DNA of 6,868 nucleotides from Deltaproteobacteria bacterium (GCA_019310745.1 JAFDDS010000035.1:1-6868); one strand, 5' to 3'; positions 1 to 6,189 are shown, counted from the stretch's first letter. Translations and numbers: made by a program. The notes: generated by a model from the sequence alone, not told the origin.

Positions 1-1
1 C

Positions 2-697
2 CCCCCAGGAGAAAAGTTTCCCTTGAAAGAAAAGATAAAATCATTTCTCGGTATGGGTGAAACACTGGCTGTTTTCATCCTGGTGATGGGGGGGCTATTT
101 ATAGGACTTTTTACGCCCACTGAGGCCGCTGCAGTGGGCGCCTTTGGCGTTCTTTTTGTATCACTCATCAGGCGACAGCTTACGTGGCAGGCCGTTGTGA
201 ATGCCCTCTACGAAACCCTCGGCACATCCTGTATGGTGATGCTGCTCATAGCCGGAGCTGTTGTCTTTGGCAAATTTCTTGCTGTTACCAGGATCCCTTT
301 TGATATCGCTACCTGGGTTGGTGGATTTGACTTACCACCATATATTATAATGGCAATAATTGTGTTCATCTATTTTATTGGCGGATGTTTTATGGACGCA
401 CTTGCCTTTGTAACCCTCACTGTTCCCATCTTTTTTCCTGTTGTAATGGCCCTTGGCTACGACCCGATTTGGTTCGGCATCATTATTGTGATGGTTACCG
501 AGATGGGTGTTATCACTCCACCAGTAGGGATTAATGTCTATGTAGTATTCGGAGTAGCCCGACGAGTCATTGGTGAAGTACCCCTTGAATCCATTTTCAA
601 AGGTATAGTCCCTTTCCTGCTTGCAGTCATTGCTGGTGTTATTATTTTAATGATTTTTCCTCAGATCATTCTTCTTTTACCAAACCTTATGTATTAA
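2..697 (+). CDS. dctM: TRAP transporter large permease DctM, copy 1 (C-terminal part, 5' end outside window)
   Basis: Large membrane subunit of a tripartite ATP-independent periplasmic (TRAP) transporter, the part that moves substrate across the inner membrane with ion flux. The frame is open to the left edge. The residues before the TTG at 23 (PPGEKFP) align with the same stretch of the second DctM in this window (APPGPKTS), so the gene continues upstream and TTG 23 is not a real start. 231 residues are visible of about 430 usual for the family. Family hallmarks are GLFTPTEAAAVGAF, GGCFMDALAF, a PIFFPV stretch and TEMGVITPPVGINVYVVFG, among several long hydrophobic segments. It is roughly 65% identical by eye to copy 2 and has about four extra residues (RVIG, near 563-574) in the loop after VYVVFGVAR. 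It ends in TAA. A dctQ may lie upstream, outside the window; dctP follows on the same strand. The substrate is not predictable. Confidence 0.93.
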   Translation, partial: PPGEKFPLKEKIKSFLGMGETLAVFILVMGGLFIGLFTPTEAAAVGAFGVLFVSLIRRQLTWQAVVNALYETLGTSCMVMLLIAGAVVFGKFLAVTRIPFDIATWVGGFDLPPYIIMAIIVFIYFIGGCFMDALAFVTLTVPIFFPVVMALGYDPIWFGIIIVMVTEMGVITPPVGINVYVVFGVARRVIGEVPLESIFKGIVPFLLAVIAGVIILMIFPQIILLLPNLMY

Positions 698-724
698 GGA
701 GCATCTGTTGATGGTGTCAGTTGT

Positions 725-762
725 CCGTTGGGAATAACCCTACAATCTATTAATTCCAACGG
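725..762 (+). terminator. Possible hairpin terminator after dctM copy 1
   Basis: CCGTTGG (725-731) pairs with CCAACGG (756-762). With G732 bulged out, three more A/T pairs extend the stem to 10 bp around a loop of about 17 nt. It begins 28 nt after the dctM stop. No T-tract follows, so it may be a transcript-end stabiliser or a weak terminator, not a classical intrinsic one. Confidence 0.3.
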
Positions 763-982
763 TTGAATCAATTCCATACACACTATTTTAGGGCAGGTCT
801 TGAAATTTTCAGTAGGTATCTGTCTTTAGAAAATAGGGGCCATATAAAGGCAATAACAAAATTCATGGTAATGGCCTTCCAATTAGCCATAAAAAATAAA
901 GATGAGCACTAAAAAAATCAGTCTAAAGAGATTCAAAGATAAAACAGCAAGGTCTTTGAGGATATAAAAAATGAATTATTTT

Positions 983-1006
983 TAATTGACAAAGGGCTGT
1001 CAATTA
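983..1006. promoter_or_regulatory. Perfect 9-bp dyad upstream of dctP (operator candidate)
   Basis: TAATTGACA and TGTCAATTA are exact reverse complements separated by the 6-nt spacer AAGGGC. The dyad ends 16 nt before the candidate extended -10 of dctP, so a bound dimer would cover the -35 region. The left arm contains a TTGACA consensus -35 hexamer, but no good -10 lies 16-19 nt from it. The spacing does not match the FNR/CRP pattern (TTGAT-N4-ATCAA), so I do not name a regulator. Confidence 0.5.
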
Positions 1007-1021
1007 TGGTTTCTAAAAGTA

Positions 1022-1030
1022 TGGTATAAA
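1022..1030 (+). promoter_or_regulatory. Candidate extended -10 promoter for dctP
   Basis: TGG followed by TATAAA (1025-1030) fits an extended -10 element. The -35 region is weak and overlaps the right arm of the 983-1006 dyad. Transcription would start near 1037 and leave a leader of about 100 nt before the dctP ATG. Inferred from motif match only. Confidence 0.4.
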
Positions 1031-1125
1031 TTTATTTAATTACATTTATTTTTTAGTAGAGGAGGTGGTTATAAAGGAAGTTTATAGTAATTGGGTATTT
1101 CTAAACAGATTTTCATTAACTTATT

Positions 1126-1133
1126 GAGGAGGG
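1126..1133 (+). promoter_or_regulatory. Ribosome binding site that sets the dctP start
   Basis: GAGGAGGG lies 5 nt before ATG 1139. This and the signal peptide that begins exactly there favour ATG 1139 over the in-frame TTG at 1091, which would add 16 residues ahead of the lysine-rich start of the signal peptide. Confidence 0.8.
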
Positions 1134-1138
1134 AAATA

Positions 1139-2158
1139 ATGAAAAAGAAAGGTTTGCTGACTATACTGTTTGCTTTTTGCTTTTTATTCTCCCTAGCTTT
1201 TGTACCATCTACTAAGGCACAAACCATCAATCTTACCTATAGCAACTTTTTTCCACCTACCCATGGCCATGCAATTCAAGGCGCCAACATGATAAAAGAG
1301 ATCGAGAAGAGGACCAACGGTCGTGTCAAGATCTCTTACTTTCCTGGAGGGACTTTGACCAAAGCACCGGTCTGCTACGATGGCGTAGTGAAAGGGATCT
1401 CCGATATCGGAATGTCATGTTTTGCATATACAAGGGGTAGATTTCCCGTCATGGAGGCAGTGGATCTTCCGTTCGGATACAAAAGTGGCAAGGTTGCAAC
1501 CAGGGTTGCATATGAATTTTACAAAAAGATGAATCCTAAAGAACTCCAAGATGTAAAGGTACTTGTTGTTCATGCCCATGGCCCTGGAATTCTTGCTGCC
1601 AAAAAGGATGTCAATTCTTTGAGTGATATAAAGGGAATGAAAATTAGATGTACAGGCCTTAGCTCAAAGCTTGCCAAATATCTAGGGGCTGCCCCGGTAG
1701 GTATGCCTCAGGGTCAGGCCTATGAGGCCCTGCAAAAAGGGGTAGTTGAAGGTACATTCGCCCCAATCGAGGTTCTCAAGGGGTGGAAACAGGGAGAAGT
1801 GATAGATTATGTGATCGAGACCAAGGCCCTTGGCTATACCACTGCAATGTTTGTGGTTATGAACAAGAAAAAATATAATTCCCTTCCCCCTGATATTAAA
1901 AAGGTCTTTGATGAAGTTGCTGAAGAGTGGGTTGATGTGCATGGAGATGTCTGGGACTCTGCTGACCGAGCAGGTTTAAAATTTGTGATAGAGCTTGGTA
2001 AAAACATCCATGGGCTCTCACCAGCCGAGGAGAAAAAATGGGTACAGTCTATTAGCCCAATCATTATTGACTATCAAACAAAGATGGAAAAGAAGGGTCT
2101 TTCTGGAAAAAAGGCTGTGAAGGTTCTTAGAGACTTGGTTGCGAAATATAATAAGTAA
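1139..2158 (+). CDS. dctP: TRAP transporter periplasmic substrate-binding protein, DctP family
   Basis: Extracytoplasmic binding protein that captures substrate in the periplasm and delivers it to a DctQM membrane pair. It is 339 residues from ATG 1139, normal for the family. Residues 1-27 form a Sec signal peptide: Lys2-4, a hydrophobic core, then STKA with likely cleavage after Ala27. The mature part starts like other DctP proteins (INLTYSNFFPPTHGHAIQG). It has the conserved block DIKGMKIRCTG, with Arg170 at the place of the Arg that grips the substrate carboxylate in characterised DctP/SiaP proteins, followed by GAAPVGMPQGQAYEALQKGVVEG (split here only by convention; Gln191 and Gln193 within it). 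Related proteins bind organic acids such as C4-dicarboxylates or keto acids; the ligand here is unknown. It follows dctM copy 1 on the same strand but has its own leader and RBS, and converges with dctM copy 2. Either permease could be its partner. Confidence 0.93.
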   Translation: MKKKGLLTILFAFCFLFSLAFVPSTKAQTINLTYSNFFPPTHGHAIQGANMIKEIEKRTNGRVKISYFPGGTLTKAPVCYDGVVKGISDIGMSCFAYTRGRFPVMEAVDLPFGYKSGKVATRVAYEFYKKMNPKELQDVKVLVVHAHGPGILAAKKDVNSLSDIKGMKIRCTGLSSKLAKYLGAAPVGMPQGQAYEALQKGVVEGTFAPIEVLKGWKQGEVIDYVIETKALGYTTAMFVVMNKKKYNSLPPDIKKVFDEVAEEWVDVHGDVWDSADRAGLKFVIELGKNIHGLSPAEEKKWVQSISPIIIDYQTKMEKKGLSGKKAVKVLRDLVAKYNK

Positions 2159-2189
2159 GATTTCAAAAGACCAAAATTGAAAGCATATA

Positions 2190-2224
2190 AAAGGGGTGCC
2201 AGGATTCCTGGTACCCCTTTATTT
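2190..2224. terminator. Bidirectional hairpin terminator between dctP and dctM copy 2
   Basis: AAAGGGGTGCCAGG (2190-2203) pairs with CCTGGTACCCCTTT (2207-2220) around an ATT loop: 14 bp with a single G-T wobble in the plus-strand transcript. TTTATTT follows on the plus strand. On the minus strand the hairpin is followed by TTTATATGC. It starts 31 nt after the dctP stop and lies 13 nt beyond the dctM stop, as expected for a terminator shared by convergent genes. Confidence 0.85.
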
Positions 2225-2237
2225 CACTATGCCCCTA

Positions 2238-3536
2238 TCACATAAGACCAGGTAAAAAGAGGACTATCTGGGGAAAGGTTAAGAGAATTGCCACACAGAC
2301 CAAAAGAGCAAGGACAAAAGGGGCAACCCCCTTAAAAATAGTCTCAAGTGGAACATCCTTGGCAATACCGTGAACCACATATACATTTACCCCTACCGGA
2401 GGTGTAATAACACCCATTTCAGTTACGAGCACAATTGCCACACCAAACCATATAGGGTCAAATCCAAGGGCGGTAGCTACAGGATAAAAAATAGGAATAG
2501 TGAGCATAATCATGGCCAGCGCATCCATGAAACATCCACCAAACAGATATATAATAACGATTACTCCCATAATGGCATAGCTTGGTAGTGGGAGTGTGCT
2601 CACCCAATTTGCCAAAATAAAGGGAATCCTGGTAATAGCCATGAAGTGGCCAAAGACAACTGCCCCGGTGACGATCACCATGACCATACAACTTATCCTT
2701 GTTGAATCCATAAGGGATTCAAGAAATGCCTTCCACGTTAAGCTCCTCCTTAAAAGGGCAACAAGCAAGGTAAAAAAGGCACCCACAGCCGCTGCCTCGG
2801 TTGGTGTAAATATCCCAAAAAAAAGACCCCCCATCACAAAGGCAAAAATAACCAAGGCCTCCAAAACCCCTACAAAGGATTTCGCCTTCTCTTTGAGTGA
2901 TGTTTTTGGTCCAGGAGGGGCAAGCCCTGGATTCAGTCGCACCCGTATATATATAGTAAGAATGAATAAAAAGGCAAGCAGTATACCTGGAAAAATTCCT
3001 GCGGCAAAAAGCTTCCCAATAGATTGCTCTGTCATGATCCCGTAAACAATAAATATAACACTCGGAGGTATAAGTATACCCAGGCTTCCCCCTGCAGCAA
3101 CCGTACCTGTAGCCAAACTCATATCGTATTTGTACCGTCTCATCTCTGGTAGTGTTACAGTTGCCATAGTGGCAGCGGTTGCGTTTGTTGAGCCTGATAT
3201 AGCAGAAAAGCCTGCGCAGGCCCCAATTGTGGCTATGGCCAGGCCTCCCCTAAAATTGCCAATAAATACCTACACTGAATCATATAACCTTCTGCTTATT
3301 CCAGAATGGAAGGCAATCTGTCCCATAAATACAAATAGTGGAATAACGGTTAAGCTATAAGAAGAGAATGTCTCAAATACATCTTTGGCTAATAAAGAAA
3401 GACCTGCGGTAATGGTAACTATATAACTGAAACCAAGAAAGCCGAGGAAGGCCATAACAAAGCCCACTGGCATCTTGGAGAAAAGAAGGATTACCAGGAT
3501 GATTATGCCAATTATACCTATTGTGGTAAGATTCAT
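2238..3536 (-). pseudogene. dctM: TRAP transporter large permease DctM, copy 2, interrupted by an in-frame TAG
   Basis: Full-length DctM frame of 432 codons plus the stop TGA, within the normal family length, but codon 89 is TAG (3272-3270). Upstream are 88 residues of typical DctM N-terminus (KMPVGFVMAFLGFLGF, YSLTVIPLFVFMGQIAFHSG, ending RRLYDSV). The frame then resumes without shift (VFIGNFRGGLAIATIGACAG, SGSTNATAAT) and stays open to the usual C-terminus, with FTPTEAAAVGAF, GGCFMDALA and TEMGVITPPVGVNVYVV. From the family pattern as I recall it (LYDxxYxWIGH), the stop replaces a Tyr, so one base change from TAC or TAT is enough. There are no other lesions, so decay would be recent. No start codon with an RBS sits right after the stop; the next ATG (3167) would yield a permease lacking its first helices. 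ATG 3536 overlaps the dctQ stop (ATGA), implying translational coupling. Alternatives are TAG readthrough or recoding, or a base error. Confidence 0.85.
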
Positions 3537-4021
3537 TTATCTTTCACATTAGAGAGAGCGTTTGCTAAATCTACAATAAGGACCAGACAGACAACCGCTG
3601 CGCCCAGGGCCACTCCGTATATTATTGGATAAAAAGGTAGCTCCAACGTTAATGAAACCTCACCTGCCCTTTGGCAATCTATACCATACAAAATACTCTG
3701 CCAGGTAATGAGGCCAAATAGTATGATTCCAAAAATTGATATGAAACTCTCAACGATGCCCTGTAACCTTTTAGGAAACATCTGTACAATAAGGCTTACC
3801 GCAACATGACCCTTCTTTGCCAATGTATGGGCCATGGCAAAGGAGACAGCCACCGCCCCTAAAAGGGCGACAATCTCGTAGGTTCCAGTGATGGGCTTGC
3901 GAAAAAAATAACGCAAGAAAACATCGACACAGGTAAGGGCCATCATGGCAAAAATTGCCACGGCCGCTACCATATCTAATCTTCGAGCCAACAAAAGGGA
4001 ATGTTTCTGAAAAGGGAACAT
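3533..4021 (-). CDS. dctQ: TRAP transporter small permease DctQ
   Basis: Small integral membrane subunit that joins DctM in the inner membrane to form the TRAP translocation complex. It is 162 residues, normal for DctQ. Four hydrophobic segments are visible at about residues 16-35, 47-68, 86-108 and 130-153, the family topology. The first ends in the DctQ-like DVFLRYFFRKPITGTYEIV motif, with Arg and Lys residues in the loop, followed by a helix containing FAMAHTLAKKGHVAV. The start is ATG 4021, with AAGAGG five bases upstream on the minus strand. Its TGA overlaps the dctM copy 2 ATG, so the two form a coupled operon. If the downstream dctM is truly dead, this protein has lost its cognate partner and would itself be expected to decay, unless it pairs with the other DctM. 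No dctP precedes it on this strand. Confidence 0.92.
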   Translation of the reverse strand: MFPFQKHSLLLARRLDMVAAVAIFAMMALTCVDVFLRYFFRKPITGTYEIVALLGAVAVSFAMAHTLAKKGHVAVSLIVQMFPKRLQGIVESFISIFGIILFGLITWQSILYGIDCQRAGEVSLTLELPFYPIIYGVALGAAVVCLVLIVDLANALSNVKDK

Positions 4022-4078
4022 ATAAGCCTCTTCGCAGAATATTAAAATAAAGGTAAGCTTCTTAATAGCTATGAAGGC

Positions 4079-4107
4079 TTAATAACAGCTGAGTAAAAAA
4101 AGATCAA
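4079..4107 (-). promoter_or_regulatory. Weak candidate promoter for dctQ-dctM copy 2
   Basis: Read on the minus strand, TTGATC (4107-4102), a 17-bp spacer and TATTAA (4084-4079) match sigma70-type boxes at 4 of 6 positions each. The implied start lies near 4072, about 50 nt ahead of the dctQ ATG. The spacing is right but both boxes are poor, and the region is so AT-rich that chance matches are likely. Confidence 0.25.
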
Positions 4108-4134
4108 TTTAAAAAATTTCTGAAAATTTTATAA

Positions 4135-4163
4135 TTGACTCGAAAACATTCCTTGCCTATACT
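4135..4163 (+). promoter_or_regulatory. Strong sigma70-type promoter reading toward the dodecin gene
   Basis: TTGACT (4135-4140), a 17-bp spacer and TATACT (4158-4163) each match the consensus at 5 of 6 positions with ideal spacing. It is the best promoter match in the window. Transcription would start near 4170, leaving an untranslated leader of about 225 nt before the dodecin ATG at 4395. The TAATTGAC at 4132-4139 also matches the half-site of the dyad upstream of dctP. Confidence 0.65.
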
Positions 4164-4171
4164 TTAAAAGA

Positions 4172-4210
4172 AAGATTGTTAAACTTTTGATTGCAATTGC
4201 TTACAATCTT
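4172..4210 (+). other. Stem-loop at the start of the dodecin leader
   Basis: AAGATTGT (4172-4179) is the exact reverse complement of ACAATCTT (4203-4210). The 23-nt interval contains the self-complementary GCAATTGC (4193-4200). It begins just after the predicted transcription start, so it could protect the 5' end of the transcript or take part in leader control. No known riboswitch class was recognised, and there is no RFN-like (FMN) element. Confidence 0.35.
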
Positions 4211-4380
4211 GCTTACCCTGTAAATTAGGACTTCTGGCGGCCTATTAAAGGATTTAGCAGAATAAAACTTCACACCACTTGCTCTTTGGGCGTACATGTT
4301 AGTTCAATTTCAAAAAAAATTTGAGACGGGAAAGGAGGTGACGGCATAAGAGGAAAGGAATATATTTAACCTTAAGGTAA

Positions 4381-4389
4381 AAAAGGAGG
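4381..4389 (+). promoter_or_regulatory. Ribosome binding site of the dodecin gene
   Basis: AAAAGGAGG lies 5 nt before ATG 4395, an optimal Shine-Dalgarno that fixes the start. The palindrome ACCTTAAGGT (4369-4378) sits directly upstream and could place this site near a hairpin. Confidence 0.8.
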
Positions 4390-4394
4390 CAGCT

Positions 4395-4601
4395 ATGGAA
4401 TCGACGTATAAGATTATTGAGCTTGTAGGGACCAGTCCGAATTCATGGGAAGAGGCTGCAAAAAATGCTATTACAACAGCCTCAAAAAGTCTTAAGGACT
4501 TAAGAATTGCAGAAATCACCAAGTTAGATCTGACCATTGAGGATGGCAAGGTCGTAGGTTTCAGGACCAGGATTAATGTCTCATTTAAATATCATGATTA
4601 A
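4395..4601 (+). CDS. Dodecin family small protein, lacking the usual flavin-stacking Trp
   Basis: Dodecins are about 65-75-residue proteins that assemble into hollow dodecamers; studied members bind and buffer flavins in the cytoplasm. This one has 68 residues and spans the whole family pattern: strand (YKIIELVGTSPNSWEEA), helix (NAITTASKSLKDLR), then two strands ending NVSFKYHD. The LRWFEV block, whose Trp stacks on the flavin in characterised members, reads LRIAEI here. The conserved Gln of the last strand (HYQV or HFQV) is Arg (GFRT). The fold assignment is firm; flavin binding in the known mode is doubtful, and it may belong to a dodecin subgroup with other ligands. It is a single gene with its own promoter and long leader, divergent from dctQ and convergent with the kinase gene. 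It ends in TAA. Confidence 0.88.
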   Translation: MESTYKIIELVGTSPNSWEEAAKNAITTASKSLKDLRIAEITKLDLTIEDGKVVGFRTRINVSFKYHD

Positions 4602-4612
4602 ATTTTTTCCTC

Positions 4613-4651
4613 ATAAGATGGCCTGGAACAATTATTTTCAGGCCATCTTAT
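4613..4651. terminator. Hairpin between dodecin and the GHMP kinase gene
   Basis: ATAAGATGGCCTG (4613-4625) pairs perfectly with CAGGCCATCTTAT (4639-4651). One G-T wobble and two A-T pairs extend this to 16 bp around a 7-nt loop (4629-4635). It lies 11 nt after the dodecin stop and 28 nt beyond the kinase stop, so it serves convergent transcripts. The flanking T-tracts are short on both strands, so termination may be modest, but the stem is very stable. Confidence 0.7.
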
Positions 4652-4679
4652 TGCAAATGTATGTTTCGCTTTATCTTCC

Positions 4680-5747
4680 TTACGGTAAAACACTTACCCC
4701 GATTGGATCTACATTGCATTCAAGTATCCCCCCTGTTTTAGTACCTTTCAATATGTGAGTCCATATTTCTCTTACCCTTGCTATCGCATCAATCTCGCCA
4801 AGGGCCCAGACAGTCCCACCACCTCCTGCACCTGTAAATCTGGCACCACATCCAGCTTTTTCAGACTCCTCAATAAGTCGTGTAATTATTGGCGTGAATG
4901 CCTCAGGGGTTAGTTTCTTTCTTATTGCAACCTCTTCTATGAGCTCTTGAGCTCCCTTGTTCCACCTTCTCTCCTTTATGTGCAAGGCAAACCGGTTGAC
5001 AATATTATTCACTTCAATCCATCCAGACCTTGTCTCTCCTCGTAAAAATTTCTCTATCCACAATCTATTTATCCTGGCCGACAGATGTCTCTTGCCACTA
5101 TAGGCAACAAGGATCCTTTTTGAGATCTCCCTTTGCCCATTCTCATCAAGAATAGATTCTCTCGTAAATAATCTTTCTCTCTTGGAGTAATTCCAGGACC
5201 ACTTATTCACGCCACCAAAAACCGCTGCCCCCTGATCCTGCAATCCACACATCCCACCATTGACTGCATCCTCCAAATGATATGCCAGATGGAGAATGTC
5301 TTTTTTTTTAATTCCATTTTCGTTCAACAAATCTTTAACCACAGAAAATGCCTTCACGGTTGCGACAGCAGCAGTACTCGATCCTCCAAGACCTGAATTA
5401 ACAGGAGAAGTTGATCGTATTTCTATCTCCAATCCGTGAAACCGAAAGAAAGATGCAATGGCAAAAAAAAGGCCAAATTGTGAATTAAAGGGGGCTTTAT
5501 CAAATGGGTATACCTCGTGTGTGTCAAAATTATCTGAAGATATTCGGACCCACCCTGATTTGTAAGGCAAGAGAGTCACATATGTTCTTAGGTTAATAGC
5601 CAGATTTACCGTTAGAGGGTCCACCCCCTCCAAAGGAAGGGCCAGGGCCTTAATATCCCAGGTACCTCCAGAGTCAATCCTGCATGGAGCTGAAGCCATT
5701 ATTGGTTTTTCTAAGCTCTTTAGTAATGATTCCAAAGATTTAGGCAT
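4680..5747 (-). CDS. GHMP-superfamily sugar kinase, substrate not assigned
   Basis: ATP-dependent small-molecule kinase of the galactokinase/homoserine kinase/mevalonate kinase/phosphomevalonate kinase superfamily, cytosolic. It is 355 residues. Motif 1 is APCRIDSGGTWD (20-31), near the substrate site. Motif 2, the phosphate-binding loop, is SPVNSGLGGSSTAAVA (114-129). GLQDQGAAVFGG (168-179) carries Asp171, the likely catalytic base. Motif 3 is GCGARFTGAGGGG (299-311). The layout resembles the branch with D-glycero-D-manno-heptose 7-phosphate kinase and the kinase domain of fucokinase, but motif 1 differs from the usual APxRISFGGGGTD of heptose kinases, so neither is claimed. AGGGAGGAG (5765-5757) lies 9 nt before ATG 5747. 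Another ATG at 5754 is out of frame and opens only four codons. No sugar-pathway neighbours are present to suggest a substrate. It ends in TAA. Confidence 0.88.
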   Translation of the reverse strand: MPKSLESLLKSLEKPIMASAPCRIDSGGTWDIKALALPLEGVDPLTVNLAINLRTYVTLLPYKSGWVRISSDNFDTHEVYPFDKAPFNSQFGLFFAIASFFRFHGLEIEIRSTSPVNSGLGGSSTAAVATVKAFSVVKDLLNENGIKKKDILHLAYHLEDAVNGGMCGLQDQGAAVFGGVNKWSWNYSKRERLFTRESILDENGQREISKRILVAYSGKRHLSARINRLWIEKFLRGETRSGWIEVNNIVNRFALHIKERRWNKGAQELIEEVAIRKKLTPEAFTPIITRLIEESEKAGCGARFTGAGGGGTVWALGEIDAIARVREIWTHILKGTKTGGILECNVDPIGVSVLP

Positions 5748-6189
5748 TACTCATGACTCCTCCCTTATTATCTATCTCACAATTATCAGATAATACCCAT
5801 AATGAAACGCCTTTTCTACATAAAAAACAAAAATGTCTGAAGGTTTATAAGCAATCCCCACCGCATATGTCACCATATGAAGATTCTTTAGGCTAACACG
5901 TATGTTCCCTGCAATGTGAGACAATGATGAAAGGAACTAACTGGCTCATCAAAAATTCTGCTTAATGCATATTTCCTTTCCTGCCTGAAACCTTCCTCTG
6001 ACATCTTGCACATAACAGTATACTGCCAAACAAAGATGAGAAAAAAGCTGGTTGATATTTTGATTAGTGTATGTATTCTATACCTTATAGATATTTCAGG
6101 TTTTGGCACGCTATACGTAACATATCCTGCTTTATCTAGTTATATTGATGGGTTATATGGTGTTATACTGCCTGTCTTTTTCATGAGTG
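5748..6189. other. Intergenic region between the kinase and recombinase genes
   Basis: 442 bp without a convincing gene. Open frames of 64-73 codons on both strands lack a good RBS and family resemblance. On the minus strand it contains the kinase RBS and a weak candidate promoter (5790-5818). Two copies of CATATG sit exactly 10 bp apart (5864 and 5874). No tRNA was recognised and no T-tract hairpin was found after the recombinase stop. Being adjacent to a recombinase, it is where an attachment site could lie, but none could be identified. Confidence 0.5.
5790..5818 (-). promoter_or_regulatory. Weak candidate promoter for the GHMP kinase gene
   Basis: On the minus strand, TAGAAA (5818-5813), a 17-bp spacer and TATTAT (5795-5790) match sigma70-type boxes at 4/6 and 5/6. 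The start would be near 5783, giving a leader of about 36 nt with the RBS in it. An ATTATC-T-GATAAT dyad overlaps the -10 downstream side (about 5782-5794). Confidence 0.3.

Larger units (their letters stand above)
698..1138. other. Intergenic region between dctM copy 1 and dctP
   Basis: 441 bp, mostly AT-rich, with no open frame that looks like a protein on either strand. It holds an imperfect hairpin just after dctM (725-762), a perfect dyad (983-1006), a candidate extended -10 promoter (1022-1030) and two Shine-Dalgarno-like tracts (1058-1068 and 1126-1133). Nothing recognisable is seen between about 770 and 980. Confidence 0.6.

Noticed and set aside
1091..1138. In-frame TTG start adding 16 residues to DctP
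   Set aside because: ATG 1139 has a better RBS at ideal spacing and begins a normal signal peptide. The extension would put extra sequence ahead of the Lys-rich start.
3270..3272. Selenocysteine or frameshift explanation for the dctM copy 2 interruption
   Set aside because: The codon is TAG, not TGA, and the frame is identical before and after it, so no shift is needed.
2370..3360. Several plus-strand frames (for example 2596-3045 and 3130-3360)
   Set aside because: They lie antisense to dctM copy 2, which has clear family motifs over the whole stretch.
5864..5879. Two CATATG copies 10 bp apart
   Set aside because: CATATG is short and self-complementary in an AT-rich region. No promoter or gene start sits next to it to give it meaning.
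5888..6109. 73-codon frame on the minus strand between the kinase and recombinase genes
   Set aside because: No convincing RBS, no family resemblance, and it overlaps an opposite-strand open frame. Its length is expected by chance in AT-rich DNA.
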